From NCBI GenBank assembly GCA_036378955.1, contig DASUVM010000004.1, forward strand, positions 124,001-188,000: DNA of 64,000 nucleotides. The letters run 5' to 3'. The stretch is from DASUVM01 sp036378955 (GTDB lineage: Bacteria; Patescibacteriota; Saccharimonadia; Saccharimonadales; Saccharimonadaceae). Made by a program: the position numbers and the translations under genes. The notes beneath the pieces were generated by a model. It worked only from the letters and a program-made list of their open reading frames with translations. It did no database searches and was not told where the DNA came from. Shown here piece by piece: positions 16,561-24,152 of the stretch; position 1 is the stretch's first letter; every line of letters starts with the position of its first letter.

Positions 16561-17271
16561 TTAGCGATATTCAGGGTTTTCATACCCGAAATGCTCACCC
16601 TTTTTCCAGGCATTCGCCACATTGCCTAGTGCTGGCATGCCGCCCGTATCTTTGAGCAGCTTTGCTATGTGCATGAGATTATAGGTGGTAAATGTGACAT
16701 TGCGGTTCGTAAAGTCATTTTCTGGACCGCCCGAGCCTTTTTCAAGGTAACTTGGGCCGGGGCCAGCCTCGCCCACCCAATAGGCATCGGCTTGCGGGGG
16801 AATTGTATAGCCAATGTGTTGTAAACTATACAATATATCCATAGCGCAATGCTTGCCTCCATCTTCGTTACCGGTAATAATACAGCCGCCGACCTTACCA
16901 TAGTAGGCATATTGGCCTTGCTGGTTGAGTTCACCGGAACTACCATATAACCGTTCGATTAATTTTTTGGTTTGCGAGCTATTGTCGCCCAGCCAAACCG
17001 GGCCGCAAACAACCAATATATCGGCAGCCTGCACTTTTTTATATAGCTCGGGCCAGGCGTCGCTTGTCCACCCTTTTTCACGCATGTCGGGGTATACACC
17101 AGTTGCAATATCGTGATCAATTGTTCTGATAAGCTCGGTTTTTACCCCATGTCTCACCATGAGCTCCATGCTCGCTCGAAGTAGCCCTTCGGTATTACTC
17201 ACTTCGGGCGATTTCTTCAGTGTACCGTTAAAATAGATAGCGCTTAAACCTGAGAAATCTGGGTTTTGCAT
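16561..17271 (-). CDS. Flavodoxin-fold NAD(P)H-dependent oxidoreductase
   Basis: A 236-residue flavodoxin-type protein of the multimeric flavodoxin (WrbA / FMN-reductase) group. The pattern LSAIYFNGTLKKSPEVSNTEGLL is the phosphate-binding region, ILVVCGPVWLGDNSSQTKKLIERL the second flavin loop, and YGKVGGCIITGNEDGGKHCAMDIL the third. The C-terminal extension (TTYNLMHIAKLLKDTGGMP) is typical of this subgroup. A strong ribosome site (AAGGAGG, 4 bases before the ATG) is present. Probable role in quinone or redox stress reduction; the substrate is not known. Confidence 0.8.
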   Translation of the reverse strand: MQNPDFSGLSAIYFNGTLKKSPEVSNTEGLLRASMELMVRHGVKTELIRTIDHDIATGVYPDMREKGWTSDAWPELYKKVQAADILVVCGPVWLGDNSSQTKKLIERLYGSSGELNQQGQYAYYGKVGGCIITGNEDGGKHCAMDILYSLQHIGYTIPPQADAYWVGEAGPGPSYLEKGSGGPENDFTNRNVTFTTYNLMHIAKLLKDTGGMPALGNVANAWKKGEHFGYENPEYR

Positions 17272-17310
17272 CGTGCCTCCTTATTACTCATTGTATAACA
17301 AAAGAACGTA

Positions 17311-17335
17311 CCGGAGCATGATGAACACACTCCGG
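17311..17335 (-). terminator. Hairpin after the small membrane gene
   Basis: CCGGAG (17311-17316) pairs with CTCCGG (17330-17335); on the minus strand it is followed by a T-rich stretch (ACGTTCTTTTGTT). It probably ends the two-gene KwaB-like unit. Confidence 0.55.
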
Positions 17336-17379
17336 CCGCTACCGCAAAACACCCCAGCTTCTTTGACGACCGCTTCAGG

Positions 17380-17700
17380 CTAAGCGGCGAGCATTAGTTT
17401 TTCTCTGAGTGCCTCTATTGTCCGCTTGCAGTTTTCTACCGCCTCTTCACGCAAGCGCATCAAAGGCTGCTGCTGCGCTTCTCGTAGCTCAAAAAGCAGC
17501 GCATTAAACTCAATCAATTCTTTGAAGGTAACAGTTTGCGAGGACAATTGAGCCCTCAATTCTCGCGCTTCGCTCCAAAGCCTACCGAGCGCCGTTTGAT
17601 GCTTGGTAAACTCTTCCCACCAGGCACATCCGATAAGCCAGATAGCGATAAATGGCACCGCCACAATGGTCGAAGCTATAATGCCCTGAGTTTGCGACAT
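17380..17700 (-). CDS. Small membrane-anchored coiled-coil protein, partner of the KwaB-like gene
   Basis: 106 residues: one N-terminal membrane segment (about residues 8-27, IIASTIVAVPFIAIWLIGCAWW), then about 75 residues of charged amphipathic helix rich in Glu, Arg, Leu and Ala, likely a coiled coil on the cytoplasmic side. It starts 57 bases after the KwaB-like stop codon with AAGGGG 4 bases before the ATG, the same ribosome-site sequence as the gene before it. GC-rich codon use. No family recognised; in this place it could serve as the membrane component normally supplied by KwaA, but it has one span instead of several. Confidence 0.65.
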   Translation of the reverse strand: MSQTQGIIASTIVAVPFIAIWLIGCAWWEEFTKHQTALGRLWSEARELRAQLSSQTVTFKELIEFNALLFELREAQQQPLMRLREEAVENCKRTIEALREKLMLAA

Positions 17701-17757
17701 GTTGCCCCTTAATGCACAGAGTTTTTACAGCTGCATTTTTATTTTACTAAGAAAAGA

Positions 17758-18720
17758 CTATGTTTCATTCTTTTCAACTAGTTTTTTGCTTTTTATCTCA
17801 TAAGTATTACCGGTAAGCTCCGAGGTAACGTAATCGTCGTGTAGTAAGTTAACAAACTTATCAAGATCTTTACCGTCCATAATAATGATATTGCCGAGGT
17901 CATCGAGCATAAGCTCTATGCCCAGCTCATCAGCATGTTCCACCAGATCTTTTTGCTTAATCACTGTCATATCGATTTCTTGCAGCTTTTTAACTAGGCG
18001 TTTCTTGCCTTTTAGGAGGCTTTGTAATGTCATTTCTTCGGGCAACACTAACTGGTAATTAGCTTCAATCTCGGCAACTTTTTGATGGGCAATGTGTTGC
18101 AGCTTGGCATTGTATTTAAAAAGCGACTCAAACTTTGCTTCGTCGAAGACGAAAATCGTGCCGTCAATAATGAGCACTTGGCGATCAGGCATCACCCTTA
18201 AGCCAGCCGCAGCATCAAATGTTTTGAAACTGTTGCCGCTAAACATCCAGGCCGTATCGCCCTTCAAAACCTGGGCTTGTTTTATGAGTTTCACAATATA
18301 AAACGGCTTCGCAAGCTTCTCGTGCGAAAAGCACGCAATAATAGCTTTCATACCTTTAAATTCATGTTGATCTTCGGCGAATAACTCTAAATCGGCTCCC
18401 GCTTCTTCAATTGTAGAAATAACATCAGCCGCATACTCAACTCTTGGCAGCGCGGTTCGTTGTAGCACATTATCTTCTTTTTCGCTCATCTCAAAATCGC
18501 GCACACTCATACCTTTTGCCGCACCCTCGTGCACATAGCGCAGCATATCGGTTAAAAATAGTTTTTTAATCTGTTGTTTCAAGTTTTCGGCAAAATTAAC
18601 GGTGTACACCGCATAGTGTTTATCGAAAAAATAAAGCTCGACCTTCAGCTCATCTTTTAATGGTTCAGTGTTTGTTGCCCATAGAAAAACATCGGTGTCA
18701 TCGTTGTTTGGTTGTTCCAC
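17758..18720 (-). CDS. DUF4868 / KwaB-like protein (Kiwa anti-phage family)
   Basis: A 320-residue soluble protein matching the DUF4868 (KwaB) family in length and in the diagnostic C-terminal half: pattern LRVMPDRQVLIIDGTIFVFD followed by EAKFESLFKYNAKLQ, then a helical tail ending in a region that reads out an internal dimer-like domain. In the Kiwa system KwaB binds DNA and works with the membrane protein KwaA against phage. Here the start is GTG (18718-18720) behind AAGGGG; the gene has its own promoter and hairpin leader, and a one-span membrane protein follows. Homology is judged by eye; specific anti-phage function is inferred. Confidence 0.65.
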   Translation of the reverse strand: MEQPNNDDTDVFLWATNTEPLKDELKVELYFFDKHYAVYTVNFAENLKQQIKKLFLTDMLRYVHEGAAKGMSVRDFEMSEKEDNVLQRTALPRVEYAADVISTIEEAGADLELFAEDQHEFKGMKAIIACFSHEKLAKPFYIVKLIKQAQVLKGDTAWMFSGNSFKTFDAAAGLRVMPDRQVLIIDGTIFVFDEAKFESLFKYNAKLQHIAHQKVAEIEANYQLVLPEEMTLQSLLKGKKRLVKKLQEIDMTVIKQKDLVEHADELGIELMLDDLGNIIIMDGKDLDKFVNLLHDDYVTSELTGNTYEIKSKKLVEKNET

Positions 18721-18728
18721 TTTTAGTG

Positions 18729-18800
18729 CCCCTTGCTTACATTAAGAAAAGAGCCCCGCCCATAAAGCTAAGCTCTCTTCGGATTATTCATAGTATAACA
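18729..18800 (-). promoter_or_regulatory. Promoter and hairpin leader of the KwaB-like unit
   Basis: Minus strand: extended -10 TGTTATACT (18792-18800), then an 8-bp hairpin with one G-U pair (18747-18754 with 18772-18779), then the Shine-Dalgarno AAGGGG (18729-18734) and the GTG start. The hairpin with its following UCUU could also act as a weak terminator for the MBL gene upstream. Confidence 0.55.
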
Positions 18801-18824
18801 TCTTCTAAAGTGAGGCGAGCAACA

Positions 18825-19457
18825 TTAGAGCTGAATAGAATCGCCTGGCCGCACATTATGCCACTGCATATTCTCGGATAATCCACGACCGCCGCCATAC
18901 ACTTGGTGCCCCGCTTCGCTCAGCAGCCCATCATGCACTGCAAACACATGTTTTGGTTGCATGGTGTTTGCAAAAGTAAGCGTTTCGTCAAGTTTTGCCC
19001 AGGGTGCATTCAGCGGTAAGGCTAGCCAAGCTGGTTTTGCTTCGGGTATAAAATAGCTATCGCCAGGAACAAACAGCAAATCGTCAATTATCACCCCTAT
19101 GTTCTCGATAGGGTCGATAGTTTTAAAAATCTGAGCATGCTTACCACCAACAAATTTTAGCTGAAAATCACCAACGGTTAGCTCATCGTTGGCTTCAATA
19201 ATATGCACGGCACTACCAAGATCGACCGCTTTGTCGGCAACCGAAGCATTCGTATAAATCATTGCTTGTGGGCTGTCGGTCAGTATTTGTTTCAGTTTTT
19301 CAATATCAAAGTGGTCAGGGTGCTCATGTGTGATAATAACGGCATGGATATCCGCAAGATCAGTCAGGTCATGAGTGAAGACGCCGGGATCAATTAACAG
19401 TTTGGTTATGCCTTTTTGCAAAAGCAAGCATGCGTGAGTATATTTTGTAAGTTTCAT
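18825..19457 (-). CDS. Metallo-beta-lactamase-fold hydrolase (UlaG-like)
   Basis: 210 residues. The MBL zinc site is intact: HAVIITHEHPDHFD (HxHxDH), a later His in GGKHAQIF, the Asp in LLFVPGDSYFIP and a C-terminal His in HVFAVHDG. It belongs to the UlaG/YycJ-like L-ascorbate-6-P lactonase-related MBL group often called 'Zn-dependent hydrolase'; the substrate is unknown. TATAAT (plus-strand 19464-19469) ends 6 bases before the ATG, which again suggests a leaderless message. Confidence 0.85.
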   Translation of the reverse strand: MKLTKYTHACLLLQKGITKLLIDPGVFTHDLTDLADIHAVIITHEHPDHFDIEKLKQILTDSPQAMIYTNASVADKAVDLGSAVHIIEANDELTVGDFQLKFVGGKHAQIFKTIDPIENIGVIIDDLLFVPGDSYFIPEAKPAWLALPLNAPWAKLDETLTFANTMQPKHVFAVHDGLLSEAGHQVYGGGRGLSENMQWHNVRPGDSIQL

Positions 19458-19732
19458 GTTTTTATTATAGCGCTTTATAAAACCAGAATGACGAAGGTTG
19501 CTTTTTCATTACTTATACCATTGTGCTTGAAGGCCATGAAAGAGCAAGAACACCCGCCCAGAGTCCAGAATTAACCCTGCGTGAAGCAAAGCAAAAAATC
19601 GCGCCGCCGCACTTGCTTTTATTGAGGTTACTGGCGCCGCGAATTCACCCCGAGACCTTCACTTGGGAAATATGGTAATAAAGCCGATCACTAAGTCAAT
19701 CCTATTGAATAGTAGTCAAACTTATATTAAAG
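19458..19732. other. Intergenic region without a confident gene
   Basis: The stretch between the MBL gene and the promoter of the next gene is GC-richer than most gaps here. An ATG at 19488 opens only 28 codons. Around 19590-19650 partly complementary GCGCC/GGCGC segments suggest RNA structure. Both strands have short open frames without start signals, so neither is called. Confidence 0.4.
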
Positions 19733-19779
19733 TGCTATAATCTGTTCACTCCTTATCGGAGTAGTGACAAGCAGAGAGG
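19733..19779 (+). promoter_or_regulatory. Promoter, leader hairpin and ribosome site of the GC-rich orphan gene
   Basis: Extended -10 TGCTATAAT (19733-19741), a hairpin ACTCC/GGAGT (19748-19762, extended by TC...GA with a bulge), and AGAGAGG (19773-19779) four bases before the ATG. Confidence 0.65.
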
Positions 19780-19783
19780 TCGT

Positions 19784-20206
19784 ATGACCATGGATGCCAA
19801 AACAAGCACCGACGAGCTCAAGGCCGCCCTATTCGAAGGTACGGCCATCATACGAATGACTGGCACAGCCGCCAATCCCAAAAACGATAGGCAGCGCGAG
19901 CAGCTCGCCAAGCAGTTCGCACAAATTTGTTCTGCCATCGAGATGGAGATTCTGAAGCATCTATCAACGCAGCCGATCGAGTTTGGCAGTGGCGATATGA
20001 AAACGATCATGAGCCGCGGCATCGAGTTCGGGGCAGATCTGGTGCTGACTTGTGAGGTGCAGGCTGCATACCCGTTCGTTGCTTCGGCAAGAAAGCTTGC
20101 CTTAATCATTCTCAAACAATTCACGGTTGCCGTCATTGCCGCAATGACCAACGATGATGAGCAGCATGTCTACTTCTGCCCCACCATCGAAGCTCCCGCC
20201 ACCTAA
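19784..20206 (+). CDS. Hypothetical GC-rich orphan protein
   Basis: 140 residues, soluble, no recognised domain. Helical N-terminal part with charged residues, then a middle region around FGSGDMKTIMSRGIEFGADLVL and a C-terminal hydrophobic helix (KLALIILKQFTVAVIAAM) that could pack in a core. Third-position GC is clearly higher than in neighbouring genes. The unit has its own promoter, hairpin leader, strong ribosome site and a 16-bp terminal hairpin. A second in-frame ATG at 19790 is equally possible as start. Confidence 0.65.
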   Translation: MTMDAKTSTDELKAALFEGTAIIRMTGTAANPKNDRQREQLAKQFAQICSAIEMEILKHLSTQPIEFGSGDMKTIMSRGIEFGADLVLTCEVQAAYPFVASARKLALIILKQFTVAVIAAMTNDDEQHVYFCPTIEAPAT

Positions 20207-20216
20207 CCAAAAGTGT

Positions 20217-20287
20217 CGAATGCGACAAGCAGTGAACTAGGCGGGCGCCTTCACTGCATCGCTCGGCTACTCTGCTTGTCGCATTCG
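20217..20287 (+). terminator. 16-bp inverted repeat downstream of the orphan gene
   Basis: CGAATGCGACAAGCAG (20217-20232) and its exact complement (20272-20287) enclose 39 bases. Inside, GCAGTGAA (20229-20236) can pair instead with TTCACTGC (20250-20257), so two alternative folds share the bases GCAG. There is no U-tract, so it may be a structured 3' end or a recombination scar rather than a canonical terminator. Confidence 0.55.
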
Positions 20288-20440
20288 CCCCATGAAATAA
20301 TCGCCGCCAAGCGATGCTCATGCACAGCACTCATCAACAGTTTTTAACTTCAGACAAAGCAAGGTTTTTAAATGGCTGGCACACCAAACGCGTCATCGGT
20401 ACTCGAACACTGATAAGAATGTCGCCTTCGGCCGTCACCG

Positions 20441-20860
20441 CTATGGGTGGAGCCAGCCAATAAAGAGCGCCATGACGAGCAGTGTCACCAGCTCATGGCT
20501 AAGATTCATCAGAGTAAGTTGCCAAGGGCGACCCTCGAAGGCATCATGGGTCAACATACGGGCGGCCACGAACCCAAGCCAGAGCCAAAAAGCCGTGGTG
20601 AGTGCATCTTGCATGAAAGAATTGTGAAAGAACTGATTCGAAAGAAAGCTCACATGCGCCAACACATATGCACTAATAAAGCTGACGATTAGTGTAATGA
20701 CCATTGGCCACATGCCATTTTTGCCAAGTTCTTTTTCAGATTTGCCAATTAGTTTCATCCATTTATTGCCAAAGACTTTTGGCGTATACCAAATGGAGCC
20801 GACAACCATGGTTGAAAGTGTCGCTAAAATAACACCCCACCAGTTAACTGCTACTTCCAT
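20441..20860 (-). CDS. DUF1761 membrane protein
   Basis: 139 residues with four membrane segments (about 5-25, 52-72, 85-104, 116-136). The family signature is near the N-terminus: VVGSIWYTPKVFGNKWMKL, followed by the SEKEL segment. The function of DUF1761 is unknown. A perfect GGAGG ribosome site sits 7 bases before the ATG, and a TATAAA box precedes it by about 10 bases, giving a short leader. Confidence 0.85.
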   Translation of the reverse strand: MEVAVNWWGVILATLSTMVVGSIWYTPKVFGNKWMKLIGKSEKELGKNGMWPMVITLIVSFISAYVLAHVSFLSNQFFHNSFMQDALTTAFWLWLGFVAARMLTHDAFEGRPWQLTLMNLSHELVTLLVMALFIGWLHP

Positions 20861-20942
20861 GTCATGACCTCCGTTATTTATACAACGAATTATGCGCTTA
20901 TTTTTAAAATCTGTCTAGAAAGTTCTGCCGATTGTCACGAAA

Positions 20943-21635
20943 CTAGCGATGCTGCCAGCGCCCAAGACCATGCAACACGATTTCTTCGGTGCTCATGCTA
21001 AGGGGCGCGTTAGCAAAGTATAACAAGCTTTCGGCCACATTGCCCGCAGGCAAACCACCTGCTTGAGCGGTTTTTACGCCTAACTCGTTCTGCGTGTCTG
21101 TCTCGAGTGCACCAATCGTCACCAGTGTTGAGCTAACACCTTGGCGGCGTAAGCCCTTGCCAAACGCTTCATTAAAAGCCCCAAGACCAGCCTTGGCGGC
21201 CGCATACACCGGCGCCCCTTCAGCGGGATGCTGACCATGATAAGAACCAATATTAAAAATGCGCGCATTTTCTTCAAGTAATGGCAAGTAGGCTCGGGTT
21301 GTTAACATTGGGCCAAGCAAATTAACATCAACCATTTGACGAATATCGTCGGGGTGCATGTCTTCAAACGAACCTTTTATGTGTACACCGGCATTGTTCA
21401 CAAGCACTGCCAGCTTGCCCATTTTTTCACAAACAGCTTGGACAGAGCTTTCAAGCGCTTCGAAGCTGGTAACATCTGCGATAACATGTTCAATCCCAAG
21501 CGAATCAGCAACCGAAGCAGTCTTAACGGCATTCCTGCCCAAGATACACACTCGCCAGCTGTTTTGTGCGGCAAATGTTTCGGCAATAGTACGGCCAAGC
21601 CCTTCGCTACCACCAGTAATAAGAATGTTTTTCAT
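20943..21635 (-). CDS. Short-chain dehydrogenase/reductase (SDR)
   Basis: 230 residues with the classical SDR features: cofactor loop ITGGSEGLGRTIAETFA at residues 6-22, VLVNNAGVHIKG (NNAG), and the catalytic pair in VYAAAKAGLGAF (YxxxK), with NIGSYHG upstream carrying the Ser. The arginine after the first beta strand (LGRN) suggests NADP(H). The substrate is not predictable. It stands alone between DUF1761 and the glyS region. Confidence 0.9.
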   Translation of the reverse strand: MKNILITGGSEGLGRTIAETFAAQNSWRVCILGRNAVKTASVADSLGIEHVIADVTSFEALESSVQAVCEKMGKLAVLVNNAGVHIKGSFEDMHPDDIRQMVDVNLLGPMLTTRAYLPLLEENARIFNIGSYHGQHPAEGAPVYAAAKAGLGAFNEAFGKGLRRQGVSSTLVTIGALETDTQNELGVKTAQAGGLPAGNVAESLLYFANAPLSMSTEEIVLHGLGRWQHR

Positions 21636-21741
21636 CTACTATTTCTCTCAATAATTAATAAGGTTTTAGTATTATATAATAACTCTCCCATGAGCGCAAC
21701 CTAATACTGGCACTGTGCCCCCGCAAGAGAAATTGATTGCA

Positions 21742-21979
21742 ATGAAACACTTGACGATTAGAGCAAAGTTTCTCAAAATAAAGCTGAACGCTTACTATTG
21801 AGCGGTTTAAGTCATACAGGCGTGCCGGAGCCGAAGCCCGGTATATCGAAACCGTTTTCGCTAGGCTTGATGTCACAAAAGTCAGATACATTCGTGTCTA
21901 CACGCGGCCCTCAAACGGTGAAAGAGGCCTCTACAAACACTGCGACCTTAACCTAGCGGTGTCGGTCACCATCTTCTAG
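21742..21979 (+). pseudogene. Decayed HPF-like (ribosome hibernation factor) gene, or small orphan ORF
   Basis: An ATG at 21742, with AAGAGA upstream, opens a 19-codon frame that stops at TGA (21799-21801). The adjacent frame is open from 21788 to a TAG at 21977-21979, and its 59 residues from 21800 look coding: RYIETVFARLDVTKVRYIRV followed by YTRPSNGERGLYKHCDLNL, which resembles the HPF-like pattern of an RL segment, a beta strand with NG, then K-x-C. The two frames join only through a frameshift, and the normal first half is too short. It may be a remnant or a frameshifted gene. The call rests on visual pattern only. Confidence 0.4.
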
Positions 21980-22098
21980 CTCCACCCTCCCTACCTGAGC
22001 GTCTGCCCTGCCTTCCGCGGATTCCCCTTCAACGGCAGTTGAGTCCTTCAAAGTTGCAGGGCTCAATTGTTAGCTTGAATTATTAAATTAAGATTAAG
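21980..22098. terminator. Hairpin between the HPF-like fragment and glyS
   Basis: CAGTTGAGTCC (22036-22046) pairs with GGGCTCAATTG (22059-22069) as an 11-bp RNA stem with two G-U pairs and a 12-base loop. It lies between the 3' ends of two convergent units and could terminate either. Nothing else is seen in this gap. Confidence 0.5.
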
Positions 22099-23463
22099 CT
22101 AACCAATGATTTCTTCGACTTTTAGGCGTTTTTGTTCAGTGCTATCACGATTACGCACCGTCACTGTGCCATCTTCGAGTGCCTGAAAGTCAACAACAAC
22201 ACAATATGGCGTGCCAATCTCATCTTGACGGCGATAACGCTTGCCAATGTTGCCGTTGTCATCCCACATAACGGCACCGTGTTTCTGCTTTAATGCTAGG
22301 TACACCTGATGGGCCTTTTCAACCAACTCAGGCTTGTTCTTAAGAAGCGGCGAAACGGCATACTTCACTGGTGCTAGTTCGGGGCTCAGCCGTAAAACAG
22401 TTCGCATTTCACCATCTGGCATTTTTTCAACCGTGTAGGCATCAGCCAAAACTGCCAAGAAAACCCGGCCCATTCCCATTGAGGTTTCGAGAATCCAGGG
22501 AATGTACCTCTCTTTCGTTTGTGGATTTGTGTAATGTAAGTCGGTGCCTGAAAACTTCATGTGCTGCGTCAGGTCGTAATCAGTTCGGTCGTGAATGCCC
22601 TCTATCTCGTCAAAGCCAAGTGAGGGGTAGTTGTATTCAATATCCCAGGCGTCAGATGCATAAAACACAAGGTTTTCATGCTGCTTCCAGCGCAGATTCT
22701 CTTCTTTTATACCTAGCGAAAGATACCACTGCCAGCGCTGCTGCTTAATGCGCTCATACGCTTCTTTATTTTCATGCGGTCTAACAAAATATTGTGTATC
22801 AGCCTGCTCAAACTCACGGGTACGAAAAAGAAAATTGCGAGGGCTAATCTCATTACGGAAAGCCTTGCCTATCTGAGCAATCCCAAACGGAACTTTAACC
22901 GGCATGGTATCAACCACATTTTTAAAATTAAGATAAATACCTTGGCACGCCTCACCGGGCAGATACACAGGCTCTGCATATTCACCGGTAAAGTCACCTA
23001 AATTAGACTTTACGAGCAAGTTAAACGATTTAACATTGCTAAAATCTTGGCTGCCACATTTCGGACATTTAATTTTATCTCTGTTTTCATCGAATAGCTT
23101 ACTTAGCTCTTCTTCACCCATTTTTTCGTCGGCCGTGACGCCAATAGCACCAAGTTCTTTATCGACTCGAATACGTGTATGGCACACCTTACATTCTGCA
23201 AGCGGGTCAGAAAAACCGCCAACGTGTCCAGAAGCCTCCCACACCTTAGGATTCTTAAAGATGGCCGAATCAATACCTACAAAATCGTCACGATCGTAGA
23301 CGTTCGACTTCCACCACGATTTCTTGATATTGTTGAGCAGCTCTACGCCATGAGGCCCAAAATCATACAGGCCGGCTTCGCCACCATAAATATCACTTCC
23401 TTGATACACAAAACCGCGGCGCTTCGCCAAGCTAACAATATCTTCTAACATTACTTTGCTCAT
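22099..23463 (-). CDS. glyS: Glycyl-tRNA synthetase, class II single-chain type
   Basis: 454 residues of the alpha2 (eukaryote/Thermus-like) GlyRS. The N-terminal motif SLAKRRGFVYQGSDIYGGEAGLYDFGPHG is typical, followed by an insertion with a zinc-ribbon-like site (CKVCHTRI and later CPKCGSQDF), class II motif 2 (FRNEISPRNFLFRTREFEQ) and motif 3 (ILETSMGMGRVFLAVL). The C-terminal anticodon-binding domain follows with DEIGTPYCVVVDFQALEDGT. It has an extended -10 box (plus-strand 23473-23481) ending 9 bases before the ATG. Confidence 0.95.
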   Translation of the reverse strand: MSKVMLEDIVSLAKRRGFVYQGSDIYGGEAGLYDFGPHGVELLNNIKKSWWKSNVYDRDDFVGIDSAIFKNPKVWEASGHVGGFSDPLAECKVCHTRIRVDKELGAIGVTADEKMGEEELSKLFDENRDKIKCPKCGSQDFSNVKSFNLLVKSNLGDFTGEYAEPVYLPGEACQGIYLNFKNVVDTMPVKVPFGIAQIGKAFRNEISPRNFLFRTREFEQADTQYFVRPHENKEAYERIKQQRWQWYLSLGIKEENLRWKQHENLVFYASDAWDIEYNYPSLGFDEIEGIHDRTDYDLTQHMKFSGTDLHYTNPQTKERYIPWILETSMGMGRVFLAVLADAYTVEKMPDGEMRTVLRLSPELAPVKYAVSPLLKNKPELVEKAHQVYLALKQKHGAVMWDDNGNIGKRYRRQDEIGTPYCVVVDFQALEDGTVTVRNRDSTEQKRLKVEEIIG

Positions 23464-23472
23464 ATTGGCATC

Positions 23473-23481
23473 ATTATAACA
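23473..23481 (-). promoter_or_regulatory. Extended -10 promoter of glyS
   Basis: Minus-strand TGTTATAAT; the hexamer (23473-23478) lies 9 bases before the glyS ATG. No ribosome-binding site is present, so the leader would be only a few bases. Confidence 0.65.
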
Positions 23482-23517
23482 GATGAATAATAAACTTTAG
23501 GTATCAGGCTGATGTTT

Positions 23518-23523
23518 TATAAT
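23518..23523 (+). promoter_or_regulatory. -10 box of a leaderless orphan gene
   Basis: TATAAT at 23518-23523 ends 6 bases before the ATG at 23530, which argues for that start against the ATG at 23512, since the latter would lie upstream of the -10. Confidence 0.6.
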
Positions 23524-23529
23524 GACACT

Positions 23530-24129
23530 ATGCAATTATTCGAATCTGAAGCCGGTCGAGACGAAGGCCGATGGCTACGAGACCAAGCCCATGAGTCTTT
23601 TAAGAATGGCGACGAGCCATCGAAATGGCATAAGCTTGCTTCTACGGCAGTAGCCATACACACTATAGCATTCAGCACGAAACTGTCATCGCCTAGCCTA
23701 CGGCGTGAATATGCCGCCTCTGTTGCAATGCGAGCCCGCCTTGGCCAGCGCCATGAACTGGCCGGCAACCAGCCGTATGGCGGCGACGACATTCTTGATG
23801 GGCTCCACTACGCCATGGCCGAGCTAAGAAAGCCCGGTCGCCCCGACCAATACGAAATTAACTTTGTGGCTGCCGCAGCCTTCAGAGAAGCGACCCATGG
23901 TTCACGGTTTGAGGCCTTAAGGCTCACCGCGCGTTCGGCATTAATTGCATTTTGTAGCGAATCACCACTACTAGCATGCGAAACCAACCCCGACTTATCA
24001 ACCACGGAACGCTGGAAGGCCAAAGGCCGGGCACTCGGCAGAACAGCCATTGCAGCAATTGGTACAACGGTTGGATCTCAGATAAAGCGTGTGACTCCCT
24101 TCACTCGCCTTGCCTCTAAACTGCTCTAG
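23530..24129 (+). CDS. Hypothetical soluble protein
   Basis: A 199-residue protein starting at 23530 (an ATG at 23512 is upstream of the -10 box). It is charged and helical, with SxLRREYAASVAMRAR-type basic helices, repeated Arg/Ala segments and no membrane span or recognised motif. Moderately GC-rich. It is convergent with recO, whose stop lies 24 bases downstream. Function unknown. Confidence 0.65.
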   Translation: MQLFESEAGRDEGRWLRDQAHESFKNGDEPSKWHKLASTAVAIHTIAFSTKLSSPSLRREYAASVAMRARLGQRHELAGNQPYGGDDILDGLHYAMAELRKPGRPDQYEINFVAAAAFREATHGSRFEALRLTARSALIAFCSESPLLACETNPDLSTTERWKAKGRALGRTAIAAIGTTVGSQIKRVTPFTRLASKLL

Positions 24130-24152
24130 ATCACTAGGCCAGCTAAGGTATT

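Noticed and set aside
16561..19457. Extending the KwaB-like unit to the flavodoxin and MBL genes as one defence island
   Set aside because: Both have their own promoters and a hairpin separates the flavodoxin gene, so only the two-gene unit is supported.
21655..21891. Minus-strand reading frame of 78 codons
   Set aside because: No ribosome site or -10, poor codon pattern, and the plus strand of the same stretch holds the HPF-like fragment.
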